Positions 14,865 to 23,335 of a DNA stretch of 37,927 nt are shown one piece after another. Made by a program: the position numbers and the translations under genes. The notes beneath the pieces are model-generated. The model was given only the letters and a program-made list of their open reading frames with translations, was not told where the DNA came from and made no database searches. Within the stretch, counting starts at the first letter, position 1; every line of letters starts with the position of its first letter. The stretch lies in contig DAHUYG010000056.1 in NCBI GenBank assembly GCA_027315315.1, positions 1-37,927 of the forward strand, given 5' to 3'. The DNA is from Acidimicrobiaceae bacterium (GTDB lineage Bacteria > Actinomycetota > Acidimicrobiia > Acidimicrobiales > RAAP-2).

Positions 14865-17816
14865 TCAGGCCAGCGCGTCGAGCTCGGCCAGCACCTGGTC
14901 GGCCACGGCAAGCGGACCGCCGAAGAGCGTGCCCGAGGTGAGCCCGGGGGCGACCCCGGACAGGTACGAGGCGATGGAGGCCGGGAGCGGCCCGCTCGGC
15001 GGGACGAGCAGGAGCGGCGCCTTGGCCAGCCCGAGACCCGGGCCGGCCGACAGCGCGTCGGGGAAGTTGGCCCCGGTCGCCGCGCCGATCGTCGTCGGGC
15101 TCGGGAAGAACCTGGAGGCCACGGCGGCCGAGGTGTCGTAGAGGCTCGTGCCGTAGACGGGCGTCGCAGCGGGGTCCGCCCCGGCGGCCGCCAGCGGGCC
15201 GCCGATGGCATAACGGGTGTCACCGGGGTGCTCCGCCAGGTAGGTCGCGGTCTCGGGGTCCTGGGTCGGGCCCTCGGTGAGCAGGATCGCACCGTGGTCG
15301 AGGACCGCGGCGGGGACCGCCGAGAGCGCGTCGGGGAAGTTCTCCCCGGTGGCCTCGAAGATCGTCGTCGGGTTGTTGAGCTGCTGGGCGATGGCGACCG
15401 CGGTGGCGTACTCGTCGGCTCCGGCGATGCGCAGCGTCTTGTAGCCGAGCCCCTGGAGCGTGCTGTCGAGGTTCGGGCTGAGGGCCAGGTCGCCACCGAG
15501 GAGGTAGACGGTGGACCCGGTTGGCAGCACCCGTTGGATCTCTGCCTGGACGGCCGGGTCGAGGCTCTGGGACTCCGCCGCGCTCTCGGTGATGAGCACC
15601 GGCCCGCCCACCGACGCTGCGAGCGGCCCGCCGGCCAGCGCGTCGGAGAAGAAGTCGTCGCGGGCGAGCACGACCGCCTTGGCCGAGTCGGGGGCGGGGA
15701 ACGCTGCCTGCGAGGCGGCGACCGCGGTGCCGATGGCGTTCTGGCCGTAGACCCGGTTGAACAGGCCGACCGGCGAGCCGTAGGTGAACGAGGCGGGTGA
15801 GCCGGCATTGGCGACCGGGCCCGTCGCCCCGACGGCCACCGTGCCGATGCCGTTGGGCACGACCACCTGGGCCGTCGTGGCGGTCCGAGAGAGGACCTGG
15901 ACCGGCGCCCCGTTGAAGGTGATGGTCGCGTTCTCGAGGCCGAAGCCGTTCACCGTGACCGTCGAGCCGGCCGGGGCCTGGTCGGGCATCACCGACTGGG
16001 CCGAGGTGCACGCCACCCCGCCGGCGTTGACCGAGCCGAGGCCGCTCGCCATGTCATAACCAACCCCCGCGCTGTAGGTCCCGCCGTTGGTGCCGGTGAA
16101 GTCGTTGTTGCCCGAGGTGATGTCGTTGAGCCCGCCGGTATAGGCGCCGCTCGCTGCGAGCGCGTAGAGCGTGGGCGCGGCGTCCCCCGGCGAGGTCGTG
16201 GCGCACTCGGTGGAGCGGTCGGCCCAGATGGCGGCCTCGAGCGGCGCCGCGATACTCGTGCCGATGAAGAGCCCCCAGCTCCCCCCGCTGAAGAAGGCGA
16301 CCGGCACCCCGGCGTCCGAGGAGATGTCGGGCACCTCTCGGCAGTTCGTGCCGTTGGACCCGCACGAGGCGCCGGGCGGCTCGGCCAGGTTCGCCTGCCA
16401 CACCGGGCGAGGAGACACGCTCGAGGTGCCGCCGCCGCCTGCGCCGTCGTTGAGGGCGCACCCGCTGTTGTTGTCGACGCCGTCACATCCGTTCCAGACC
16501 GTCTCGGTGCCGCTCAGCGAACGCGAGGTCCCACCGACCGCTGTGACCCAGGCGCTCGAAGACGGGTAGTCGACGGCGAGGCCCGTGCTCTGGTTGTTGG
16601 GGTAGCAGTCCTCCGAGCCGGTGTCGCCATCGGCCGTGAACACCGCCTGCCCCTGGGCCGCCGCCTGCTTGAGGAGGGCGTCCACCGCGGCGATGGTGTC
16701 CGGACCGCTCGTCGGGTTGAACGCCTCGCACTCGCCCCAGCTGACCGAGACGAACGAGGCCGTGTCGTCGTTCACGATGGCCGCCGTCACGTCGTAGGCC
16801 CCGAGGTCGGTGTTCGGCCCCTCATAGGAGGTGATCGAGGCGGCGGCGGGCGCCTGGGACGCCAGCTGCTCGATGTCGAGGTCGGCCTCGCCGGTCCCCC
16901 CGCTCGACGGGGTGCCGCCGCCGTCGACGGGCTGCACCTTGAGCGGGACGTGGAGGCCGAAGCACGACTCGAAGCTCGAGACGTCGCTCGCAGACGACGG
17001 CGCGAGCTCGTAGACCGCCAGCTGCGCGCCCTGGCCGCCGAACCCGGCGTTGTTCAGGCCGCTGACCCCGTAGGCGGCGCCGAGGGTCTGGGTGGTGTAG
17101 CCGCCGTACTGGTTGGCGAGCGCCGAGGCGGCCCCGCAGGTGGGGGTCGAGCCGGATGCGCCTTGCGCCGCCGGGACGCTCGCCGAGCCCCTCTGCAGCG
17201 AGCCGTGGGGCGCCATCTGGCCCTGCGGGGTCGCCGCTGGGAGGTCGTTCAGCCCGACGACGTCGGTGATCTGCGAGGCGATCGAGGTGGGGACCTCCGG
17301 CGTGCGGTTGGCGTCGAAGAAGGTCCTGCCGTCCACCCGGTAGCGCCCGAGCGAGACCCCGAACGCGGACTGCACCTGGGACGCCGAGCCGCTCGCCCGC
17401 ACGCTGAACCCGGTCCCGGCGCTGGCCGAGAATCCCATGCCCTCCAACCAGTCGATGGTGGCCCCCACGATCGAGGGCGCCGGTCCGAACTCCCGGTCGA
17501 ACTGCCCGGGGGCGAGCCAGTGGTGATACCCGGGCGAGCTCGGGTCATAGAGGTTGGCGAGCAGCGTGTCGAGCCCCGAGGGGTCGCGCGGTGCGAGCAC
17601 GACCTCGAAGGAGACCCGCTGCGCAGCGGGAAGCGAGCCCAACTGCTGGGCGCCGAAGGGCACCGGCGGCTGGCCCAGCGCGGCGGGACGCTCCAGCCCG
17701 CTCGCAGTTGCGCCAACGGGTGTCGCCCAGAGCGCGACGCCGCTCACCAACGCGACGAGGGCGGCGCAGCCGGCCGACAGGCGCGTCCGAGGATTCCCCG
17801 GGAACCGGCGCACCAT
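14865..17816 (-). CDS. Secreted S53 (sedolisin/kumamolisin) peptidase with IPT/TIG and CWB2 domains
   Basis: A 983-residue exported protease. The ATG at 17816 is chosen over an in-frame GTG at 17828 because a TAGTGT box ends 8 nt before it and overlaps the GTG. Domains: signal peptide (1-about 37), pro-kumamolisin activation domain (about 45-195), S53 catalytic domain (about 225-600), IPT/TIG beta-sandwich (about 607-680), then CWB2 repeats (about 687-983). The catalytic set is complete: E310 and D314 in GEADLDIE, oxyanion aspartate D398 in ADGDTGS, and S521 in GTSIAAP. GYDMASGLGSVN near residue 586 fits the calcium-binding end of the fold. S53 peptidases are active at acid pH, so an acidic habitat is suggested. 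CWB2 repeats would hold it in the wall, where it could degrade external protein or process surface proteins. The gene converges on the CoA ligase with a 24-nt gap and is divergent from 17882. Confidence 0.93.
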   Translation of the reverse strand: MVRRFPGNPRTRLSAGCAALVALVSGVALWATPVGATASGLERPAALGQPPVPFGAQQLGSLPAAQRVSFEVVLAPRDPSGLDTLLANLYDPSSPGYHHWLAPGQFDREFGPAPSIVGATIDWLEGMGFSASAGTGFSVRASGSASQVQSAFGVSLGRYRVDGRTFFDANRTPEVPTSIASQITDVVGLNDLPAATPQGQMAPHGSLQRGSASVPAAQGASGSTPTCGAASALANQYGGYTTQTLGAAYGVSGLNNAGFGGQGAQLAVYELAPSSASDVSSFESCFGLHVPLKVQPVDGGGTPSSGGTGEADLDIEQLASQAPAAASITSYEGPNTDLGAYDVTAAIVNDDTASFVSVSWGECEAFNPTSGPDTIAAVDALLKQAAAQGQAVFTADGDTGSEDCYPNNQSTGLAVDYPSSSAWVTAVGGTSRSLSGTETVWNGCDGVDNNSGCALNDGAGGGGTSSVSPRPVWQANLAEPPGASCGSNGTNCREVPDISSDAGVPVAFFSGGSWGLFIGTSIAAPLEAAIWADRSTECATTSPGDAAPTLYALAASGAYTGGLNDITSGNNDFTGTNGGTYSAGVGYDMASGLGSVNAGGVACTSAQSVMPDQAPAGSTVTVNGFGLENATITFNGAPVQVLSRTATTAQVVVPNGIGTVAVGATGPVANAGSPASFTYGSPVGLFNRVYGQNAIGTAVAASQAAFPAPDSAKAVVLARDDFFSDALAGGPLAASVGGPVLITESAAESQSLDPAVQAEIQRVLPTGSTVYLLGGDLALSPNLDSTLQGLGYKTLRIAGADEYATAVAIAQQLNNPTTIFEATGENFPDALSAVPAAVLDHGAILLTEGPTQDPETATYLAEHPGDTRYAIGGPLAAAGADPAATPVYGTSLYDTSAAVASRFFPSPTTIGAATGANFPDALSAGPGLGLAKAPLLLVPPSGPLPASIASYLSGVAPGLTSGTLFGGPLAVADQVLAELDALA

Positions 17817-17824
17817 GGCGTGGC

Positions 17825-17830
17825 ACACTA
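17825..17830 (-). promoter_or_regulatory. Candidate leaderless -10 box of the S53 peptidase gene
   Basis: TAGTGT on the minus strand fits TANNNT and ends 8 nt before the ATG at 17816. There is no Shine-Dalgarno sequence, which agrees with a leaderless or nearly leaderless mRNA. Confidence 0.4.
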
Positions 17831-17881
17831 CTCGGGGACAATCGAGCGGGGGGTGGAGACCAGCCCGGCGAAAGGGGACCC

Positions 17882-18085
17882 ATGTCGACCTTCGGTGTCC
17901 TGCTCCTGGCGATCAACAAGCACGAGGTGGCGGGCATCGCGGTGCTCGTCGTCGGCGTGATCATCGCCCTCTACGGGGTGTTCCGGGTGGTGCAACGCCT
18001 GAGCGGCGCCGCACTCGTCTTGGCGGCGGGCGTCGTCGTCGCGGTGGTCGGCGCCCTCGTCTACACCCGCACCATCCACCCCTGA
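17882..18085 (+). CDS. Small membrane protein, two predicted helices, function unknown
   Basis: A 67-residue protein. ATG 17882 has an AAAGGGGA ribosome site 4-5 nt upstream. Two hydrophobic segments (about residues 16-35 and 42-60) are joined by a short basic turn (RVVQRLSG), so both ends probably face the same side. A frame extending upstream exists but crosses the divergent S53 promoter region and has Arg/Pro-rich composition, so it is not used. I do not recognise a family. It leads a run of plus-strand genes for glycan modification (18156 and 19042) but is separated from the next by 70 nt. The start and coding status are supported by the ribosome site and the clear membrane pattern; function is open. 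Confidence 0.68.
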   Translation: MSTFGVLLLAINKHEVAGIAVLVVGVIIALYGVFRVVQRLSGAALVLAAGVVVAVVGALVYTRTIHP

Positions 18086-18155
18086 GCCGCCCCTCGGGCG
18101 CCCGGCCCGGGGATCGGCACCCCACCCGGGCGCCGTCCCCCCCGCTCGGGCCAAA

Positions 18156-19034
18156 ATGGGGCCCATGAACCGCCTGCTGCGGGCCGTGCTGCGGCCCATC
18201 CGGCCCCTCGCCAGGCCCCTCATGCGCAGGCTGCACGCCCGGGTGGTCATCTGGGTCCGCCAGACGACCGACCTGCGCTTCGAGCACCTCGAGCAGCGGA
18301 TCGGCGGGGTCCAGGCGTCCGTCGGCGGCCTCGAGCGATACGTGCCGGCCCTCCTGAACGCGATCGCCTCCGAAAACGCCGCCAACCGGGCCAACGTGCG
18401 GACCGAGGCCGAGCTGACCCGCCTCGTGTCCTCGGTCCTCGACGAGTTCGAGCGCGTCCGCAACGAGCTCATTGGCGCCCGTCACGACGAGCTCGACCCG
18501 GTGTTCGAGGCCAAGGTCCTCCGGCCCGACGCCCTGGAACGGGAGCGCATCTCGTTGCACCTGGGCGCGGGGGCTCCCGGGCCCGGCTACCTGCGGGTCG
18601 ACACGCAGCCCTTCGACGGCACCGACGTGCTGGCCCATCCGGCGGGGCTCCCCTTCGAGAGCGATTCGGTGGCCGAGATACGCGCCGTGCACCTCCTCGA
18701 TCGCTTCAGCCTGGAGGAGACGAGGGGCACGCTCCTCCCCCACTGGGTCCGCCTCCTCGAGCCCTGCGGCTCGCTCGCCGTGGTCGTCCCCGACGCCGAG
18801 GCCCTGGTGCGCGCCTATGTCGCCGGCGGCCTCTCCTTCGAGGAGCTGCGCGACGCCACCTTTGGTCGGGGAAGCGCCGAGGCCGGCGTGCGCTTCACGA
18901 TGTTCAGCCGCGCCTCGCTCGTGGACCTCTTGACCGAGTCGGGCCTCGAGGACATCGAGCTGCGGGCGGACCCGACCGGCTCGACGAGCGACCTCGAGGT
19001 GGTCGGTCGCAAGCCTGGGCGGACCTCGGACTGA
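18156..19034 (+). CDS. Methyltransferase-like protein, probably diverged (paralogue of 33110-33961)
   Basis: A 292-residue protein (289 if started at the ATG at 18165). Residues about 1-110 are basic then predicted helical. The C-terminal 160 residues follow a class I SAM-dependent methyltransferase layout: motif I LHLGAGAPGPGYLRVD, a strand ending HPAGLPF, VAEIRAVHLLDRF, then LLEPCGSLAVVVPD and a final FSRASLVDLLTESGLEDIEL. The whole protein aligns along its length with the methyltransferase at 33110-33961, including the LRPI N-terminal motif and the HxxxF-SLEExRxxLLPxWVxLL block. The usual HMLEHF in the paralogue is HLLDRF here, and a Gly/Pro insertion follows motif I, so catalytic activity may be altered. 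It ends 7 nt before the giant glycosyltransferase fusion, so the two are almost certainly co-transcribed and act on the same surface glycan. Confidence 0.72.
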   Translation: MGPMNRLLRAVLRPIRPLARPLMRRLHARVVIWVRQTTDLRFEHLEQRIGGVQASVGGLERYVPALLNAIASENAANRANVRTEAELTRLVSSVLDEFERVRNELIGARHDELDPVFEAKVLRPDALERERISLHLGAGAPGPGYLRVDTQPFDGTDVLAHPAGLPFESDSVAEIRAVHLLDRFSLEETRGTLLPHWVRLLEPCGSLAVVVPDAEALVRAYVAGGLSFEELRDATFGRGSAEAGVRFTMFSRASLVDLLTESGLEDIELRADPTGSTSDLEVVGRKPGRTSD

Positions 19035-19041
19035 CCCATCG

Positions 19042-22000
19042 GTGAGCTCCTTGCGGTTCTCGGTCGTCATCAACACGGACAACCGCGCCCAGAGCCTGGC
19101 GCTCACCCTGGAGGCGCTGGCCCACCTCGACCACCGGTGTTTCGAGGTCATCGTGGTGCGCGGCCCGACCCCCGACGCGACCGACGAGGTCCTGGCCCCC
19201 CACGCCGGGAGGATCAAGGTCGCCCGATGCCCGGAGCGCAACCTGTCGATGTCCCGCAACATCGGCATCGCGATGGCGGCCGGCGACGTCGTGGCCTTCA
19301 TCGACGACGACGCCTATCCCGATCCGGCATGGCTGAACCGGCTCGAGGAGGCCTACGACGACCCCGAGACCGTCGGCGTGGGCGGACCGGTGTGGGACTG
19401 GAGTGGGGCCCGTCTCCAGGTGCTCCACTCGTGGGCCAACAGGTTGGGCGACGTCTGGGTCGACGTCGACTACGGGCCGGACCAGAGCGACCTGTTCTCC
19501 CGGCCCGGGACGACGACCTTCTGCTACCCGATCGGCACCAACGCGTCGTTCCGCCGCGACCGCCTGGTCGAGATCGGCGGGTTCGACGAGCAGTTCGAGT
19601 ACGGCTGGGACGAGGTCGACCTGTGCCACCGCTTCATCGAGGCCGGCTGGGTCGTCCGGGTCATCGAGGACGGCTACGTGTACCACAAGTCCCTGCCGAG
19701 CGCGATCCGAGGTGAGAACCGAGCCACCAAGAACATGGCGGTGCTGCTCAAGAACAAGGCGTACTACACGTTCAAGCACGGCTGGGGAGTCGTCCCGCTC
19801 GCCGAGATCGCCGACTCGCTGGCCGCCTACGCGCAGCACTATCGCGACGAGATCACCGAAAACGTGGCGCACGGGCTCCTCGAGCAGGCCGATCTCGACC
19901 AGTACGAGTCCGACGTGAAGAGCGGCTTCGACCTCGGGCACGCCAAGTGGGCCGAGGGCAGCGACCGCCGCCGCCCGAAGCGTTGGTTCGCCGAGCGTTC
20001 GAGCGCCTTCCTTCCCTTTCCCACGCTGCGGGCGCGCGCGGAAAAGCTCCACCTCTGTTTCCTGAGCGTCGAGTACCCACCGGGTCCGGTGCACGGCATC
20101 GGGCGGGTGGTGCACGGGCTCGCGACCGGCCTCGGCCGGCTCGGCCACGAGGTCCACGTGCTCAGCGTCGGCCACGACATCGACCGGATCGACTTCGAGG
20201 AGGGCGTATGGGTCCACCGGATGGTGCCCAAGGCCCATCCCCTCCCCGAGGGCCTCGTCGTCACCCCGGGGCTGTGGAACTACGCGGCGACCTTGCGAGA
20301 CGAGGCCCTCCGGATCCACCGATACCGTGCGCTCGACCTGGTGCAGGCGCCGAACTGGGGCACCGAGGGCATCGCCATCATGGCGGACGGCCGCCTCCCC
20401 CTCGTCGTCGGGCTCTACACGCCGCTCGCGACGGTGGCCGAGGTTGACACGCCGCTCGCCGAGGGACGGGCCAAGGGCGATCCCGAGGTGCCGATCCTGA
20501 TCGAGCTCGAGCGACTGACGTACCGCCGCGCGCCCCACTTCCTTGCCTGCGGACGGGCCATCGTGGAGGAGATCGAGGCGGCCTACGGGGTCGAGCTCGA
20601 CGACGACCGGGTTGGCTACGTGCCCCACGGCATCACCGACCGGTCCGGATCGCTCCGGCCAAACCATTGGGAGGGTCGTGTCGAGGTCCTCTTCGTCGGG
20701 CGGCTCGAGGACCGCAAGGGCATCGACACGCTGCTCTCGGCGATCCCCGCCGTCGTGCGGAGCCACCCCGAGGTCGGGTTCACCATCGTGGGCGAGGACT
20801 CGAGGCCCATGACCGACGGCCTTACCCACCGGGAGCGCTTCGAGCGCTCGGCGCTCTGGGCCGAGGTCGCCGACCACGTCCGGTTCCTCGGGCGCATCGG
20901 CGACGACGAGCTCTACCCGCTCTACGCGGGCTGCGACCTGCTCGTCGTCCCCTCTCGATACGAGTCCTTCGGGCTCATCCTCTTGGAGGCGATGCAGTTC
21001 GCGAAGCCGGTCGTGGCGGCCAAGGCCGGTGGCATGACCGAGATTGTCGAGGACCACGAGACCGGCCTCCTCGTGCCGCCCGGGGACCCCGAGGCCCTGG
21101 CGAGGGCGGTCGGCGACCTCGTCGGGGACGCCGAGCTGCGCCACCGCCTCGGCAGGGCCGGTCGGGAGCGCTTCAAGCAGCGGTACCGGAGCGAGGCGAT
21201 GGTCGAGGGGGCCAATCGCTTCTACGACCGGATCGTCGGTCGGTCGAGCGCGACCCAAAGGGCGACCCCGGCCGAGCCCGACGACGTCCCCGAGCCCGCA
21301 CCTCTGGCTCACCTTGTCCCATCGGCGCCCCGAGCCGAGGAGGCGAGACCGGCGCGTTCCCGAGCCGACCAGGGACTCCATGGACTCCATGGTGACCTCC
21401 TAATGCGCATTCGATGCCCGCACTGCGGATCGCCGGTCGCCATCACGCCCCTGGCGACGACGTCGGGCGGCCACGTGAAGACCGGGCGGATCGACTGCGT
21501 CTCCGAAGCACGCTTCGTCGGGAGGATCGACCACTTCAAGATCGACTTCTTCCCCGACGAGCCACCCGAGGCCGCCGAGCCCATCGAGATCCCCGAGCTC
21601 GGCGAGCAGCGTGTCGCCGCCGACAGCCCCCGAGTCCGGCGGGAGGGTGCCTGGGTGCCGAACACGCCCGGAGCGCTCAGCTCCCCCGGCGTGGTCGGCG
21701 ACGCCTTGGTGCTCGAGGCCGAGTGCACTGACGTCGTCGTCCGTCTCCGCCGCGAGCCAACCGGGGGCATTGCTGACGTCTTCGTCGACGGCATGCCGGT
21801 GGCGACCGTCGACCTCTACCAGCCCGAGGGCTCGGAGAACATCGCCGTCCGCGCGCTGAGCGACCTCCCCTTTGCCCGCCGCGAGGTGACCATCCGGGCG
21901 CGGGGCACCGCGCACGCCGACGCCCTCGACCGGTTCATCGTGGTCGAGGGATTCGTCCTCTACGGGCCGCTCGACGCCGGGTTCGATCCGCCGGCCGCGG

Positions 22001-22593
22001 TCAACTGCGGGAACCCCTACTCCCCGTATCTCGACCGCTGGCTGGAAACGGTCCCGATCGGCGAGCCGGTGCTGGAGTTCGGCGGGGGCGACCGCCGACG
22101 GTGCCGGGCCGGCCAGATCAACCTCGAGTACCTGAAGTTCGAGCTGGCCGACGGCTACGCCGACATCCACGCGATTCCCTTTGCCGACGACACCTTCGCC
22201 GCCACCTGGAGCCAGGCGGTGTTCGAGCACGTCGACGACCCCTTCAAGGCGGCCGCCGAGCTGGTTCGCGTGACGCGCCCCGGCGGCCTGGTCCTGACCG
22301 AGGTCGCCTTCATGCAGCCCCTCCACGCGGTCCCCTACCACTTCTTCAACATGACGACCTGGGGCGTCACCGAGCTGTTCGCCGGTTGCGAGGTGCTCGA
22401 ATGCGACTGGTTCGGCGAGCTGTCGACGACTGTCGAATGGCTCACCAACGCGGCGGGGCTCGCGACGAAGGTCGACCCGACCGAGCTGGCCGAGGTGTTG
22501 GCCAAGGTCCGTTCCTATGACCGGCTCGTCTCCCACGAGGACCTGAAGTCGGTCGCCTCGGCCGTGTACCTCGTGGTGCGCAAGGCGAACTGA
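19042..22593 (+). CDS. Trifunctional GT2-GT4-methyltransferase fusion protein
   Basis: One frame of 1183 residues from a GTG 7 nt after the preceding stop. Residues 1-about 300 are a GT2 glycosyltransferase: FSVVINTDNR opening, FIDDDA with the metal-binding acidic triplet (D88-D90) and the GWDEVDLCHRF motif (188-198). Residues about 337-735 are a GT-B fold GT4 enzyme: HGIGRVVHGLATGLGRLGHEV, FVGRLEDRKGIDTLL, and the EX7E pair E641/E649. An Ala/Pro/Arg-rich linker (736-787) leads to an RCPHCGSP zinc-ribbon-like knuckle with only one CxxC pair, a beta-sandwich (about 870-975), and a methyltransferase (about 1005-1183) with VLEFGGGDRR, DIHAIPFADDTF and FEHVDDPFKAAAELVRVTRPGGLVL. It probably adds two sugars and a methyl group to a surface polysaccharide or lipid-linked glycan. 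M788 at 21403 could be an internal start for a separate methyltransferase product. No acceptor can be named. Confidence 0.88.
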   Translation: MSSLRFSVVINTDNRAQSLALTLEALAHLDHRCFEVIVVRGPTPDATDEVLAPHAGRIKVARCPERNLSMSRNIGIAMAAGDVVAFIDDDAYPDPAWLNRLEEAYDDPETVGVGGPVWDWSGARLQVLHSWANRLGDVWVDVDYGPDQSDLFSRPGTTTFCYPIGTNASFRRDRLVEIGGFDEQFEYGWDEVDLCHRFIEAGWVVRVIEDGYVYHKSLPSAIRGENRATKNMAVLLKNKAYYTFKHGWGVVPLAEIADSLAAYAQHYRDEITENVAHGLLEQADLDQYESDVKSGFDLGHAKWAEGSDRRRPKRWFAERSSAFLPFPTLRARAEKLHLCFLSVEYPPGPVHGIGRVVHGLATGLGRLGHEVHVLSVGHDIDRIDFEEGVWVHRMVPKAHPLPEGLVVTPGLWNYAATLRDEALRIHRYRALDLVQAPNWGTEGIAIMADGRLPLVVGLYTPLATVAEVDTPLAEGRAKGDPEVPILIELERLTYRRAPHFLACGRAIVEEIEAAYGVELDDDRVGYVPHGITDRSGSLRPNHWEGRVEVLFVGRLEDRKGIDTLLSAIPAVVRSHPEVGFTIVGEDSRPMTDGLTHRERFERSALWAEVADHVRFLGRIGDDELYPLYAGCDLLVVPSRYESFGLILLEAMQFAKPVVAAKAGGMTEIVEDHETGLLVPPGDPEALARAVGDLVGDAELRHRLGRAGRERFKQRYRSEAMVEGANRFYDRIVGRSSATQRATPAEPDDVPEPAPLAHLVPSAPRAEEARPARSRADQGLHGLHGDLLMRIRCPHCGSPVAITPLATTSGGHVKTGRIDCVSEARFVGRIDHFKIDFFPDEPPEAAEPIEIPELGEQRVAADSPRVRREGAWVPNTPGALSSPGVVGDALVLEAECTDVVVRLRREPTGGIADVFVDGMPVATVDLYQPEGSENIAVRALSDLPFARREVTIRARGTAHADALDRFIVVEGFVLYGPLDAGFDPPAAVNCGNPYSPYLDRWLETVPIGEPVLEFGGGDRRRCRAGQINLEYLKFELADGYADIHAIPFADDTFAATWSQAVFEHVDDPFKAAAELVRVTRPGGLVLTEVAFMQPLHAVPYHFFNMTTWGVTELFAGCEVLECDWFGELSTTVEWLTNAAGLATKVDPTELAEVLAKVRSYDRLVSHEDLKSVASAVYLVVRKAN
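21373..21390 (+). repeat. 9-bp tandem duplication in the fusion linker
   Basis: GGACTCCAT occurs twice head to tail (21373-21381 and 21382-21390), encoding LHGLHG. It sits in the low-complexity linker just ahead of the internal ATG at 21403, the point where the GT4 part meets the zinc-knuckle and methyltransferase part. Confidence 0.8.
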
Positions 22594-22642
22594 CCGGCGA
22601 GTGCGGCCATCGACGCTCTACGGCCGGGGGTGACCCCGCCCG

Positions 22643-22648
22643 TAGACT
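22643..22648 (+). promoter_or_regulatory. Candidate leaderless promoter of the two-component system
   Basis: TAGACT fits TANNNT and ends 6 nt before the ATG at 22655, with no Shine-Dalgarno between them. A short perfect inverted repeat, GGGGT-G-ACCCC (22627-22637), lies just upstream in the spacer and could be an operator, though it is short and GC-only. Confidence 0.5.
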
Positions 22649-22654
22649 TTTGCC

Positions 22655-23332
22655 ATGAAGGTGCTGGTCGTCGAGGACGACGAGGCGATCTCCGAGCCGC
22701 TGACGGAGCGGCTGCGGACCGCGGGATTCGAGGTCTGGCTCGCCCGGAGCGCCGGCGAGGCCCTTCGGTCGCCCCGCCCCGACGTCGTGCTGTTGGACCT
22801 CGGACTGCCCGATCGCGACGGCCGGGAGGTCATCACCGAGCTGCGGGCGGCGACCCGTGTCCCCATCATCGTGGTCACCGCCCGAGGCGAGGAGACCGAG
22901 CGCGTCGAGGGGCTGAACCTTGGCGCCGACGACTACGTCGTCAAGCCGTTCGGCTTCCCCGAGCTCGTGGCTCGGATCTGGGCGGTCGCTCGGCGGACGA
23001 GCGACCGCCGGACAAGCGGCTCTGTCTCGGTCCAGACGCTCGGTGCCCTCGAGATCGACCGGCGCACGAGGCGGGTGACCGTGGGCGGGCTCCCCGTCTC
23101 CTGCACGCCGAAGGAGTACGCGATCTTAGAGCTGCTCGCCCGCGACCCCGGTGCCCTCGTCACCCGCCAGACCCTGATCGAGGAGCTCTGGGGCGCGAGC
23201 TGGTACGGGACGACGAAGATGATCGACGTCCATATCGCCGCCCTGCGCAAGAAGCTCGAGGACCCCGACGTGATCGAAACGGTGCGAGGGGTGGGCTACC
23301 GCCTGGTCGTCGACCGCTCCGGCGCCCGGTGA
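22655..23332 (+). CDS. OmpR/PhoB-family response regulator
   Basis: A 225-residue two-domain regulator. The receiver domain (1-about 115) has the acidic pair E7/D8 and D9, phospho-acceptor D48 in VVLLDLGLPD, T79 in VVTARG and K101 in VVKPFGF. The winged-helix DNA-binding domain (about 128-222) ends with the characteristic MIDVHIAALRKKL and VRGVGYRLV motifs. It would be phosphorylated by the kinase encoded 3 nt downstream and bind direct-repeat sites spaced about one helical turn apart. A triple repeat of that type is present 6.5 kb away upstream of the Pls-like gene (29217-29246). Autoregulation is possible. The start is supported by the TAGACT box 6 nt upstream. There is no hint in the sequence of the signal. 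Confidence 0.95.
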   Translation: MKVLVVEDDEAISEPLTERLRTAGFEVWLARSAGEALRSPRPDVVLLDLGLPDRDGREVITELRAATRVPIIVVTARGEETERVEGLNLGADDYVVKPFGFPELVARIWAVARRTSDRRTSGSVSVQTLGALEIDRRTRRVTVGGLPVSCTPKEYAILELLARDPGALVTRQTLIEELWGASWYGTTKMIDVHIAALRKKLEDPDVIETVRGVGYRLVVDRSGAR

Positions 23333-23335
23333 ACC

